Of a stretch of DNA of 61,826 nucleotides, positions 1 through 8,913 are shown piece by piece. The stretch spans positions 1 through 61,826 of the forward strand of contig NZ_CALXKQ010000019.1 of NCBI RefSeq assembly GCF_944388875.1, written 5' to 3'. The stretch's first letter is position 1. Each line of letters starts with the position of its first letter. The translations under genes and the position numbers were made by a program. This stretch comes from an uncultured Brachyspira sp. Lineage in GTDB: Bacteria; Spirochaetota; Brachyspiria; Brachyspirales; Brachyspiraceae. A model generated the notes under the pieces. The model made no database searches. It saw nothing but the letters and a program-made list of their open reading frames with translations, and had not been told where the DNA came from.

Positions 1-504
1 ACTACAGAAGACGAGAAAGTATCAGTAGATACAGATAATTTAGATTTACCAGAAGATTTAGATACTACAGAAGACGAGAAAGTATCAGTGGATACAGATG
101 ATCTAGATTTACCAGAAGATTTAGATACTACAGAAGACGAAAAAGTATCAGTGGATACAGATGATCTAGATTTACCAGAAGATTTAGATACTACAGAAGA
201 CGAGAAAGTATCAGTAGATACAGATGATCTAGATTTACCAGAAGATTTAGATAATATAGAAGATGAGAAAGTATCAGTAGATACTGATGATCTAGATTTA
301 CCAGAAGATTTAGATAATACAGAAGACGAGAAAGTATCAGTAGATACAGATGATCTAGATTTACCAGAAGATTTAGATAATATAGAAGATGAAAAAGTAT
401 CAGTAGATACAGATGATCTAGATTTACCAGAAGATTTAGATAATATAGAAGATGAAAAAGTATCAGTAGATACTGATGATCTAGATTTACCAGAAGATTT
501 AGAT
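1..504 (+). repeat. 63-bp in-frame tandem repeat, about 8 copies
   Basis: The unit encodes a 21-residue segment (KVSVDTDDLDLPEDLD plus five residues such as TTEDE, NIEDE or NTEDE). The phase is exactly 63 bp: the motif actacagaagacgag recurs at 1, 64, 127 and 190, then continues with n-i-e variants to about 500. Copies are nearly identical at the nucleotide level, which suggests recent expansion. The array runs off the left edge, so the total copy number is unknown. Confidence 0.95.
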
Positions 505-3500
505 ATAGATGATGATTTGGGATTACCTGAAGATTTAGATATAGATGATGATAAAATTTCAGGTGATTTGGATTCATTGGATTTGCCTGAAGATCAAGAA
601 TTAGAAGATAAAATTGCTATGGATATCAATGATTCAGATTCAAAATCTAAAAATTCTGATATCAAAAGTGATAAACTTCCTGTTTTAGATGATCTGCCTT
701 TGCTTGATACTTTACCTAATATAGATGATGATTATGTTGCTGATAGTATAGATAGTGATTCTGATGAGATGCCTGAAATTAAGGATATTGAAGATGTTTC
801 TGATGATAATGATGTGGATGATATTTTAAATAGTTTAGATATGGATGATATATCTGATAGTTTGGATGATATTTTAGATGAAGAGGAAAAAGGTGAAAAA
901 GCACCAGAAGAAGAGCCAATACCAGAAAGTAAATCAGAAGAGCCAGAATCTAAAGCAGATGACAAGGAAGAAGAAGATGATGATTTAAGTTTAGATAATT
1001 TGATTCCAGAAGAAGATGAAGAAAAAGAAGAAGAGGCAATATCAGAAAGTAAATCAGAAGAGCCAGAATCTAAAGCAGATGACAAAGAAGAAGATGATGA
1101 TGATTTAAGTTTAGATAATTTGATTCCAGAAGAAGATGAAGAAAAAGAAGAAGAGGCAATATCAGAAAGTAAATCAGAAGAGCCAGCATCTAAGTCAGAT
1201 GACAAGGAAGAAGATGATGATTTAAGTTTAGATAATTTGATTCCAGAAGAAGAAGAAAAAGAAGAAGCAGAAAGTAAATCAGAAGAGCCAGAATCTAAGT
1301 CAGATGACAAGGAAGAAGAAGGTGATGATTTAAGTTTGGATAATTTGATTCCAGAAGAAGATGAAGAAAAAGAAGAAGAATCAGAAAGTAAAGAAGAAGA
1401 AACAGAGTCAAAAGAAAAAGAAACTTCTGGAGGTGATGTAGATTTAGATAATTTAACATTAGATGATATTGATGATACTGACAATAAATCTAATGAAGAA
1501 GAAACTCATGATGAAGATAATCATCATGATGATTTAGATTTGCCTGATGAAATAGAAGATACTTTGAGCGATGTTCCTTCTACAAATATAATAGAAGGAG
1601 GCACCACTCTTCCAGCACCTGAAACATCTAATAGTTTAGTTCCTTCTAAATATGATGATGTTGATAAGGATGTGGATCATGATAAGGTTATAAATGCTAT
1701 TAAATATCTTCCTCCAATAACACAGTACCATGTTTTGGATGCTATACTTAATGAGAAAATCAGCAGAAATTCTATGGAAGATTTGCTTAATGCTTTGGAA
1801 CGCGGAGAATCCAGCGAAAATATAGCAAATATCTTGAATAAAGAATTAGGCTTAAGCATAAGAGAAGATGATAGAAAGAATGTATTAGACCTTATACCTA
1901 TACCTAACTCATTAAAAGATTATGCCAGAATTATAAGAGTAGCTGCTGTATTCTTGATATTATTCCTTGCTATAGTGGTATTCTCTTTCCAATTTATTTA
2001 TAAACCTATAATGGCTAATAAATATTATAAACAAGGTTTGGTTAGTATATCAAATGGAGCTTATGATGAGGCAGAACGTAATTTTGCACAGGGTGAAAGA
2101 TTAAAACCTAAACAAACAAAATGGTATAATAGATATGCAAGAGCTTATATAGCTAGAGAAACATTCCCTAATGCTTTGAATAAAATACAGGGTGCTTTAA
2201 ATATTAAACCTAGAGATTTTGAAACTAGAATAACTTATGGTTTTTATTATAGAAAGAAAGGTGAAAAAGAATTATCAGAAGAGGACTATATAGCAGGCGA
2301 AGAATTATATAATGATATGTTGGTTTATACTAAAAAGAAAAAAGAACAAAAAGTTATATACGATGAACGCGGTGTTCTTATGATAAGCAGAGCTAAAAAT
2401 TTGCTTCATCCTGAGTATTATGATTTAGCTTATAATAATTACAGCGATATGATTAATTTCTTCGGAGATGATGTTATACCTAGAAAAAGAACAATGCTTA
2501 TAAGAATATATCAGGATAATTATCAGCATGTTAAAGCTCTTCAAAATCATATAGAGAATTTGAAAAAAGGCTATATAGATGATGATGTTTATCCTAAATT
2601 GGCTAAATATCTTCTTGATAAAGATGATTTTTATGGTTCAAGAACATTGTTTGAGAAATTATTAGCAGCTTATCCTTCTAATTTAGAGTCTATAGTAGGA
2701 TATGCCGACTATGAAACTAGATTAAAACATTATGACAGAGCTATGGAAATACTTACTACAGCTGCATTGCCTTTGTATAGTAAAGATCCTTTCTATAGAG
2801 GCAAAGAGTATGTATATAATATGTTAGGTCAGATATATTATAATTTAGGAGAATATGGAAATGCTGTTAAAAACTTCAATGAAGCATTGTCTATAAATAG
2901 TGTGTATCCTGATGCCAATTATAATTTGGGTAATGTTTATTTCTATCAGGATAAAGATTATGTAAAAGCAAAAGAATATTATCAAATGGCTTATGATAAT
3001 CTTGCTCCGAATCTTAGAAGTGATCAGCTGCTTTATAATTTATCTTGGATATATTATTTAGACAGCGAATTTGACAGAGCTTTTGAAGGATTTAATGCTT
3101 TATTTCAAAAAAATCCTAGCAATAGTGTAGTTTCCTATGCTTTAGGGAATTCGCTTTTACATTTGGATAAGGCTAATTTAGCTAATGGTTTCTATAGAAA
3201 TGCTTTGAGTCAGGTTTTATCTAAACGTGATAAATTGGGAAGATTAGAAATGCGTACAGAAAGCGATTTTATATTGATTAGTTATTTAGCTAGCCTTTAT
3301 AATAATATAGGTGTTTCTTATGCTTATAATTCTACAGTAACAAATACTATTCAAAATGAGCAGGAAGCATTTAAGCATTTTGTTTTGGCAAGCGAATACT
3401 TTGATCAAGTGAGAACTTCTAATATAGATTTGGAAAGAATGGAAAAGAGAACTGTAATGGTTGATAATCAAAATGTTGGAGCAGCAGCTTATAATATAAT

Positions 3501-3582
3501 GGCTGTACAGGGAAAGAGAAACTTGAAAGCCGCTACGATTATAGATGATTATATACCTAAAGACATGTATTATTTAAGATAA
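1..3582 (+). CDS. Acidic repeat membrane protein with C-terminal TPRs (5' end outside window)
   Basis: The frame is open from base 1, so the gene starts upstream of the window; the first internal GTG at 88 lies inside a repeat and is not a credible start. The N-terminal half is extremely Asp/Glu-rich. It has about eight copies of a 21-residue unit (core LDLPEDLD), then about four copies of a roughly 40-residue unit (core DDLSLDNLIPEE). Near 1936-2000 one hydrophobic segment (VAAVFLILFLAIVVFSF) follows a basic stretch and looks like a single transmembrane helix. The remaining 520 or so residues are TPR-like helical pairs, for example the AYDEAERNFAQGERLKP and YPDANYNLGNVYFYQDKDY regions. I infer a cytoplasmic acidic tail with the TPR domain on the other side of the membrane. 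The function is unknown. A terminator follows directly. Confidence 0.85.
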   Translation, partial: TTEDEKVSVDTDNLDLPEDLDTTEDEKVSVDTDDLDLPEDLDTTEDEKVSVDTDDLDLPEDLDTTEDEKVSVDTDDLDLPEDLDNIEDEKVSVDTDDLDLPEDLDNTEDEKVSVDTDDLDLPEDLDNIEDEKVSVDTDDLDLPEDLDNIEDEKVSVDTDDLDLPEDLDIDDDLGLPEDLDIDDDKISGDLDSLDLPEDQELEDKIAMDINDSDSKSKNSDIKSDKLPVLDDLPLLDTLPNIDDDYVADSIDSDSDEMPEIKDIEDVSDDNDVDDILNSLDMDDISDSLDDILDEEEKGEKAPEEEPIPESKSEEPESKADDKEEEDDDLSLDNLIPEEDEEKEEEAISESKSEEPESKADDKEEDDDDLSLDNLIPEEDEEKEEEAISESKSEEPASKSDDKEEDDDLSLDNLIPEEEEKEEAESKSEEPESKSDDKEEEGDDLSLDNLIPEEDEEKEEESESKEEETESKEKETSGGDVDLDNLTLDDIDDTDNKSNEEETHDEDNHHDDLDLPDEIEDTLSDVPSTNIIEGGTTLPAPETSNSLVPSKYDDVDKDVDHDKVINAIKYLPPITQYHVLDAILNEKISRNSMEDLLNALERGESSENIANILNKELGLSIREDDRKNVLDLIPIPNSLKDYARIIRVAAVFLILFLAIVVFSFQFIYKPIMANKYYKQGLVSISNGAYDEAERNFAQGERLKPKQTKWYNRYARAYIARETFPNALNKIQGALNIKPRDFETRITYGFYYRKKGEKELSEEDYIAGEELYNDMLVYTKKKKEQKVIYDERGVLMISRAKNLLHPEYYDLAYNNYSDMINFFGDDVIPRKRTMLIRIYQDNYQHVKALQNHIENLKKGYIDDDVYPKLAKYLLDKDDFYGSRTLFEKLLAAYPSNLESIVGYADYETRLKHYDRAMEILTTAALPLYSKDPFYRGKEYVYNMLGQIYYNLGEYGNAVKNFNEALSINSVYPDANYNLGNVYFYQDKDYVKAKEYYQMAYDNLAPNLRSDQLLYNLSWIYYLDSEFDRAFEGFNALFQKNPSNSVVSYALGNSLLHLDKANLANGFYRNALSQVLSKRDKLGRLEMRTESDFILISYLASLYNNIGVSYAYNSTVTNTIQNEQEAFKHFVLASEYFDQVRTSNIDLERMEKRTVMVDNQNVGAAAYNIMAVQGKRNLKAATIIDDYIPKDMYYLR
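931..1400 (+). repeat. 105-120-bp in-frame tandem repeat in the acidic domain
   Basis: The motif aaatcagaagagcca recurs at 931, 1051, 1171 and 1276, giving periods of 120, 120 and 105 bp. Each unit encodes SKSEEPESKADDKEE followed by DDLSLDNLIPEE. Later copies lose whole codons, so the reading frame is kept throughout. This is a second, independent repeat family within the same gene. Confidence 0.9.
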
Positions 3583-3594
3583 ATTAGTAAATAT

Positions 3595-3630
3595 AAGGCA
3601 GAGTTTTTTTAATTAAACTTTGCCTTTTTT
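3595..3630. terminator. Rho-independent terminator, probably bidirectional
   Basis: A 12-bp stem (AAGGCAGAGTTT with AAACTTTGCCTT, one G-T pair) is followed by a T run. It lies 13 bp after the stop of the repeat protein and abuts the stop of the convergent methyltransferase, so it can serve both genes. Confidence 0.85.
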
Positions 3631-4369
3631 ATATATTTCTCAAATGAAGTTTTCCATTATTATCAATGGTTTTATTTCCCTTTTTGTACATTATAAATAG
3701 ATAGTTAAACCCTCTTAAATAAAAATTATTTTCTATGGCAGCAATATGATAATTACCTTTATTTAAATTTTTATTATGACGTACAACAGATACTATATCT
3801 ATAGGCATGAAATATTTATTCATAATTTCAAACAGCTTAAATCCTATAGGCATAAATGGAAATCCTTTTTCATACGAATCAGAAACATATAAAGCCATAT
3901 ATCTGTCTTTTTTCATGATTCTAAATATTTCATTTATAACTTTTTCCATAGCATTATAATATTCATCTTCTTTAGCTGTTAATTTACCAATACAATTTTT
4001 TTCATCAGAATAATTTATATGCGTACTATAAGGAGGATCTATAAATACGAAATCGACCTTTTCATCTTCTATTGGTATTTTTCTAGCATCTGCTTTAAAA
4101 ATATCTTTTCTTTGCAATGCTTTTGGGTTTATATCATACCCTAAAGCACGCCTTTTTAATTCACGTGCTACATCAATAGTTGTACCGCTTCCAGCCATAG
4201 GGTCTACTACTAAATCTTTTTCTTTTGTGTATCTGTTTAACAAATTCCATATAATATATGACGGCGTAGCTCCTATGTAGTTTTTATGTTTTTCTTCTTC
4301 GCTTTTTAAATATTGCTGAGAAGGATAATCCCATAATGTTGTTGTTTGCAATTCTAGTTTCTTTTTCAT
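3629..4369 (-). CDS. Solitary DNA methyltransferase (DPPY type)
   Basis: This 246-residue protein has the AdoMet-binding motif I (VVDPMAGSGTTIDVA, about residues 60-75) followed by the catalytic motif IV DPPY (FIDPPYSTHINY, about 110-121). The order, motif I before motif IV, differs from the beta-class enzyme at 11870-12796. A DPPY motif usually goes with N6-adenine methylation, but the base and site cannot be read from sequence. No nuclease gene is adjacent: the neighbours are a TPR protein and the reductase operon. It therefore looks like an orphan methylase with an epigenetic or phage-derived role. The ATG start at 4369 has only weak Shine-Dalgarno support (an AGCGAT-like stretch) and an AT-rich upstream. 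Confidence 0.8.
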   Translation of the reverse strand: MKKKLELQTTTLWDYPSQQYLKSEEEKHKNYIGATPSYIIWNLLNRYTKEKDLVVDPMAGSGTTIDVARELKRRALGYDINPKALQRKDIFKADARKIPIEDEKVDFVFIDPPYSTHINYSDEKNCIGKLTAKEDEYYNAMEKVINEIFRIMKKDRYMALYVSDSYEKGFPFMPIGFKLFEIMNKYFMPIDIVSVVRHNKNLNKGNYHIAAIENNFYLRGFNYLFIMYKKGNKTIDNNGKLHLRNI

Positions 4370-4585
4370 ATATATCGCTTTTTATTATTAAATTTTATTT
4401 ATAATATATATTATAAATATATATTGGCAAGTATATAAATAAATTTAATTCTTATAAGATTATATATTATGTATTTTTGAAATCTTTTTTATATTATTTA
4501 TAAAAAATGAATTATTATTTATTGATTTAAAAAATTATTTTTATTATACTCTAATTATACAACATTTTTTTTTGGGGAAATTATT

Positions 4586-4984
4586 TTGTTGGATAGAGAT
4601 ATTTTATTAATCGTTACAAATAACGATAAAGTTATAAAGAAATATCAAGAATTTTATGATATTGATTATATAGATACTGAAAGCATGTATGATGTTCTCA
4701 TCAAGGTTAGAGATTTTATACATAAAGGATATAATCTATTAACCCATCCTATGAGCGGAAGTCTAAAATCAAATCAAACTCCATATAAATCTATTTTAAT
4801 AAAAAAAAATAATTCTACTAAATTTGAGGATTTGGAACTAATAGAAAGTGCTATAGATAATTACAATAAGTTTATTAAAAATAGAAAACTTACCAGTTGG
4901 CCTAAAAATATTAAGGAAGATTTTAAAACAGTAGACTTATCTCTGATAGAATCGTGTTTTGATAAAAATCTGCCATTAAATTAA
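4586..4984 (+). CDS. grdX: GrdX family protein
   Basis: This is a small 132-residue protein with the features of GrdX, which is encoded at the head of glycine/sarcosine/betaine reductase operons. It begins with a short beta strand (ILLIVTNND) and contains the family's conserved block KVRDFIHKGYNLLTHPMSGS followed by QTPYKSI. The exact biochemical role of GrdX is not established. The start is TTG at 4586 (a second TTG follows directly), with a GGGGAAA ribosome-binding site about 6 bases upstream. It lies 48 bp before the transporter and is probably the first gene of a four-gene operon ending at 8767. Confidence 0.85.
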   Translation: MLDRDILLIVTNNDKVIKKYQEFYDIDYIDTESMYDVLIKVRDFIHKGYNLLTHPMSGSLKSNQTPYKSILIKKNNSTKFEDLELIESAIDNYNKFIKNRKLTSWPKNIKEDFKTVDLSLIESCFDKNLPLN

Positions 4985-5032
4985 ATAATTTTTGATTATT
5001 TAATTTGAAAATAATAATTTTAAGGAGTTTGT

Positions 5033-6124
5033 ATGGATAATCACAAGGTTAATATAAGTAATGTGATAATGTTTGCAGGTACGTATATCGCATTCCTTAT
5101 TGGTTCTGGCTTTGCTACGGGTCAGGAGGTACTTCAGTATTTTACAGCTTATGGTTTTTGGGGTGTTGCTGGGGCATTATTAATGTTTGCTGTATTTTTG
5201 TATGTTTGTTTAAGTTTCATATTTGTAGGATATGATAACACATTTGCAAAACCTAATGACGTTTATAAGTATTATTGCGGAAAATATGTAGGTACTTTTT
5301 TTGACTATTTTTCAACATTATTTATTTATATGTCATATTTTGTAATGATCGCAGGCTCTGGTGCTACAATGAAACAGCAGTATGGTATTTCAGAAGTTAT
5401 CGGTGCCATTATAATGGCTGTTTTATCAGGTATTACAGTTGCTTTTGGATTAAAAAATATAGTTAAAGTATTGGGCAAAATAGGTCCTGTAGTTGTTATT
5501 ATATCTATATTTTTGGGTCTTTATGCTATTTTTACAAATTTTGAAGGTCTTTCTGAAGGAAATAAAATAGTTGGAGAATTGCAGAAAACTAAGGCATCTA
5601 CTAATTGGTTTTTCTCTTCTCTTTCTTATATTGGCTTCTGTATGCTTTGGCTTACAGCTTTTGTAGCTGCTTTAGGTAAACAGGCTAATAGTAAAAGGGA
5701 AGGAGGATTAGGAATATTTTTTGGAGTATTAGGTTTTACTTTAGCAGTTATAATAGTTTCTTTGGGATTATTGGCAAATATAAAAGAATTAGCAAATAGC
5801 CAAATTCCTTCACTAATATTAGCAGCTAAAATTAATCCTATATTTGCTACAATATTTTCGATAATAGTTATAGCTGGTATATACACTACTGCTGTTCCTT
5901 TGTTATGGACTGCATCATCTAGAGTTATTAGCGATGATACAAGCAGTAAATTTAAAATTGCTACAGCTGTATTAGCGGCAGTAGGATGTTTTATAGGATT
6001 AAAAGTTCCTTTTGATAAACTAGTTAATATTGTTTATGTATTGAATGGGTATGTTGGATTTTTATTGTTCTTTATAATGATTATAAAAAGCATTATTAGA
6101 ATTAAAAATAAAAATAATAATTAA
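5033..6124 (+). CDS. YkvI-like membrane transporter (APC/LeuT-fold type)
   Basis: This 363-residue polytopic protein has about ten hydrophobic helices. The first contains FIGSGFATGQEVLQ-like residues (read here as FLIGSGFATGQEV), a Gly-rich unwound-helix signature of the YkvI/COG3949 group related to amino-acid transporters. It sits between grdX and grdE with a 13-bp gap to grdE, so the likely substrate is the reductase substrate (glycine, sarcosine or betaine) or a related amino acid. That is inferred from context only. The start ATG at 5033 has an AAGGAG site 7-8 bases upstream. Confidence 0.8.
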   Translation: MDNHKVNISNVIMFAGTYIAFLIGSGFATGQEVLQYFTAYGFWGVAGALLMFAVFLYVCLSFIFVGYDNTFAKPNDVYKYYCGKYVGTFFDYFSTLFIYMSYFVMIAGSGATMKQQYGISEVIGAIIMAVLSGITVAFGLKNIVKVLGKIGPVVVIISIFLGLYAIFTNFEGLSEGNKIVGELQKTKASTNWFFSSLSYIGFCMLWLTAFVAALGKQANSKREGGLGIFFGVLGFTLAVIIVSLGLLANIKELANSQIPSLILAAKINPIFATIFSIIVIAGIYTTAVPLLWTASSRVISDDTSSKFKIATAVLAAVGCFIGLKVPFDKLVNIVYVLNGYVGFLLFFIMIIKSIIRIKNKNNN

Positions 6125-6137
6125 AGGAGGATAGTTC

Positions 6138-7424
6138 ATGAAGTTAGAACTAGGTAAAATTTTTATTAAAGACGTTCAATTTGCTGACAAAATGAAAGTC
6201 GAGAACGGAGTTCTATATGTTTGTGCTAAAGATATAGAAGAGCTTGTACTTCAAGATGACAGACTAATATCAGCTAAAGTTGAACTTGCAAGACCTGGCG
6301 AATCTGTAAGAATAGCTCCTGTAAAGGATGTTATTGAACCTCGAGTAAAAGTAAGCGGCGGCGGCGGAATATTTCCAGGTGTTATTAACAAAGTTAAAGA
6401 GGTTGGAAGCGGAAGGACACACGCTTTAGTAGGAGCATGTGTTGTAACATGCGGACGTATAGTAGGTTTCCAAGAAGGTATTATTGATATGTCTGGAGAG
6501 GCTGCTAAATATACTCCATTCTCTCAAACAAATAATGTATGTGTAGTTATAGAACCTAAAGAGGGATTAGAAACTCATAGTTATGAGGAGGCTGGAAGAT
6601 TGGCGGGTTTGAAAGTTGCTGCTTTCATTGGGGAAATTGCTAAAGATTTAACTCCTGATGAAATTGTTACTTATGAAACTAAACCTTTAGCTCAGCAAAT
6701 AGCTCAATACCCTGATTTGCCTAAAGTTGGATATGTACACATGCTTCAGTCCCAAGGTTTATTGCATGATACATATTATTATGGTGTTGATGCTAAACAG
6801 ATAGTTCCTACTTTTATGTATCCTACAGAAATTCTTGACGGTGCTATTGTAAGCGGAAACTGTGTTGCTCCTTGTGATAAAGTTACAACTTATCACCATT
6901 TCCATAACCCTGTAATTGAGGATTTATACAAAAGACATGGTAAAGATTTAAACTTTATTGGTGTTATATTAACTAATGAAAATGTATTTTTAGCAGATAA
7001 AGAAAGATCATCTGATATGGTTGCAAAATTAGCAGAATTTTTATGTTTAGACGGATTAATTATTACAGAGGAAGGTTATGGTAATCCAGATACTGACTTA
7101 ATGATGAATTGTAAAAAAGTTGCTCAGAAAGGTATTAAAGTTGTACTTATTACAGATGAATTCCCTGGCAGAGATGGTAAATCTCAGTCTTTGGCTGATA
7201 CTACACCAGAAGCTGATACATTAGTTTCTTGCGGTAATGGTAATGTTATTATTAATTTCCCTAAAATGGATAAAGTTATAGGTACTTTAGATTTCGTTGA
7301 AACTATGATAGGCGGATATGAAGGAAGTTTGAAACCAGACGGAACTATAGAAGCTGAATTGCAAATTATTATAGCTTCTACTATTGCTAACGGATTTAAT
7401 AAACTTTCTGCTAAAGGTTATTAA
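6138..7424 (+). CDS. grdE: Glycine/sarcosine/betaine reductase component B, alpha/beta proprotein
   Basis: This 428-residue proprotein is a subunit of the substrate-binding component B of amino-acid reductase, which uses Stickland-type electron flow to produce acetyl phosphate. The proprotein is cleaved before a Cys that becomes a pyruvoyl group. Here SGNCVAPCDKVTTY puts that Cys at residue 242, the position known for the glycine enzyme GrdE. The pyruvoyl group forms a Schiff base with the substrate amine. GrdE, GrdG and GrdH are very similar, so the substrate (glycine, sarcosine or betaine) is not settled. An AAAGGAGG site precedes the ATG. grdB follows 32 bp downstream. Confidence 0.88.
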   Translation: MKLELGKIFIKDVQFADKMKVENGVLYVCAKDIEELVLQDDRLISAKVELARPGESVRIAPVKDVIEPRVKVSGGGGIFPGVINKVKEVGSGRTHALVGACVVTCGRIVGFQEGIIDMSGEAAKYTPFSQTNNVCVVIEPKEGLETHSYEEAGRLAGLKVAAFIGEIAKDLTPDEIVTYETKPLAQQIAQYPDLPKVGYVHMLQSQGLLHDTYYYGVDAKQIVPTFMYPTEILDGAIVSGNCVAPCDKVTTYHHFHNPVIEDLYKRHGKDLNFIGVILTNENVFLADKERSSDMVAKLAEFLCLDGLIITEEGYGNPDTDLMMNCKKVAQKGIKVVLITDEFPGRDGKSQSLADTTPEADTLVSCGNGNVIINFPKMDKVIGTLDFVETMIGGYEGSLKPDGTIEAELQIIIASTIANGFNKLSAKGY

Positions 7425-7456
7425 TTTTTATTAAAACTTTAAGGAGAGAATTATAT

Positions 7457-8767
7457 ATGAGTAAAAAAATAGTTATACATTATATGAACCAATTCTTTGC
7501 TGGAATTGGCGGTGAAGAGAAAGCAGGTATTCCTCCAGAAGTGAGGGATGGGGTTATAGGACCTGGAGCTGCTTTAGCTAAAGAACTTGGAGATAATTAT
7601 GATGTGGTTGCTACTGTTATTTGTGGGGACAACTATTTCGGAGAGCATCTTGAAGAGGCTAAAGAAACAATTATAAAAATGATAGAAAAATATAAACCAG
7701 ACTTATTTATAGCTGGTCCTGCATTCAATGCTGGTCGTTACGGAGTAGCTTGCGGAGGTATATGTCTTGCTGTTGAAGAGCACTTCAAAATTCCTGTTGT
7801 TACTGCTATGTATAAAGAGAACCCTGGTGTTGATATGTACCGTAAGGATTTATACATTATAGAAACTAAAGATTCTGCAGCTGATATGAGAAATGCAATA
7901 CCTAAAGTTGCCGCATTAGCTAAAAAATTAGTTTCAGGAGAGGAAGTTCAAGGTCCTGATGCAGAAGGTTATTTTGAAAGAGGAATAAGAGTAAATTACT
8001 TTAATGAAGTAAGAGGTTCTACTCGTGCTGTTGATTTATTAGTTAAAAAAATTAAAGGCGAGAAAGTAGGAACAGAATATCCTATGCCTTTCTTTGATAA
8101 AGTTCCTCCTGCTAAAGCTATTAAAGATATAACTAAAGCTAAAATTGCTTTTGTTACTTCTGGAGGTATAGTTCCTGTTGGTAATCCTGATAGAATTGAA
8201 AGCTCTAGTGCTACTAAATACGGTATTTACAGCATCAAAGGTAAAAATTCTATGGATAAAAAAGACTTTATGACTATTCATGGAGGATATGACAGACAAT
8301 TTGTTTTGGAAAATCCTAACTTAGTTATACCTTTGGATGTTATGAGAGAGATAGAGGCTGAAGGCGGTATAGGAGAATTAGCTGATTACTTTATTACTAC
8401 TACTGGTACTGGTACTTCTACAGGAAATGCTAAACGTTTTGGTGAAAGTTTTGTGCCTAAATTGTTGGAAGATGGCGTACAAGCTGTAATATTAACTTCA
8501 ACCTGAGGAACTTGTACTCGTTGCGGAGCAACGATGGTAAAAGAAATAGAACGTGCTGGTATTCCAGTAGTTCACATGGCTACAGTAGTACCTATATCTT
8601 TAACTATAGGAGCTAATAGAATTATTCCTGGTGTTGGTATTCCATATCCATTGGGTAATCCTCCTTTGGGTGAAGAAGCTAGTAAAAAAATAAGACGTAA
8701 AATGGTTGAAAGAGCTTTGAAAGCTTTACAAACAGAAGTTACTGAACAGACTGTATTTGAAGATTAA
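7457..8767 (+). CDS. grdB: Glycine/sarcosine/betaine reductase component B, gamma subunit (selenoprotein)
   Basis: The frame is interrupted only by TGA at 8504-8506 (codon 350), and the same frame continues to TAA at 8767, giving 436 residues. The sequence around it, TST-U-GTCTRCGATMVKEIE, is the conserved active-site motif of GrdB/GrdF/GrdI proteins, where UGA encodes selenocysteine in a UxxCxxC arrangement. A SECIS-like hairpin lies just downstream. The Sec-containing gamma subunit takes the substrate from the pyruvoyl subunit and forms a Se-carboxymethyl intermediate with selenoprotein GrdA. grdA, grdC, grdD and the thioredoxin genes are not in this window. GGAG precedes the ATG at 7457. 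A conventional gene caller would split this into two genes (7457-8506 and 8534-8767). Confidence 0.92.
8504..8533 (+). promoter_or_regulatory. UGA(Sec) codon and bacterial SECIS-like hairpin
   Basis: TGA at 8504-8506 is followed 12 bases later by a perfect 6-bp stem, CGTTGC (8519-8524) with GCAACG (8528-8533), closed by a GGA loop. The distance from UGA to loop (about 18 bases) and the G-containing short apical loop fit the general bacterial SECIS model. The element lies inside the coding sequence, as expected for bacteria. Confidence 0.82.
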
Positions 8768-8798
8768 TTTTATTTGGTTTACTAGATGTTGTTATTTG

Positions 8799-8836
8799 CC
8801 GCTTTTTATATAGTAAATATATAAAAAGCGGTTTTA
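8799..8836 (+). terminator. Rho-independent terminator of the grd operon
   Basis: A 14-bp perfect stem, CCGCTTTTTATATA with TATATAAAAAGCGG, has the 5-base loop GTAAA and is followed by TTTTAT. It lies 31 bp after the grdB stop. Confidence 0.85.
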
Positions 8837-8913
8837 TAATATTATTGATATTTTTTATATTTGTAGTATTATTAAATTAAGTCCATTTAATAATTTTAAT
8901 GGTGAGAATGTTT

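Noticed and set aside
1-504. CRISPR array
   Set aside because: The 63-bp repeats are contiguous, coding and in frame, with no spacers. No cas genes are in the window.
191-577. Long minus-strand open frame opposite the 63-bp repeats
   Set aside because: It is the antisense of a low-complexity repeat (Leu/Asn-rich nonsense), with no start signals; a shadow of the acidic gene.
732-1484. Minus-strand 250-residue Ser-rich open frame
   Set aside because: Antisense of Asp/Glu codons gives Ser/Leu runs; no independent support.
4370-4585. Glycine riboswitch upstream of grdX
   Set aside because: The 216-bp region is almost only A and T, and no paired, G-rich conserved core can be seen.
8534-8767. 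A separate 77-residue gene after grdB
   Set aside because: It is in the same frame as 7457-8506, separated only by one UGA, and continues the conserved Sec motif; it is the C-terminus of the selenoprotein.
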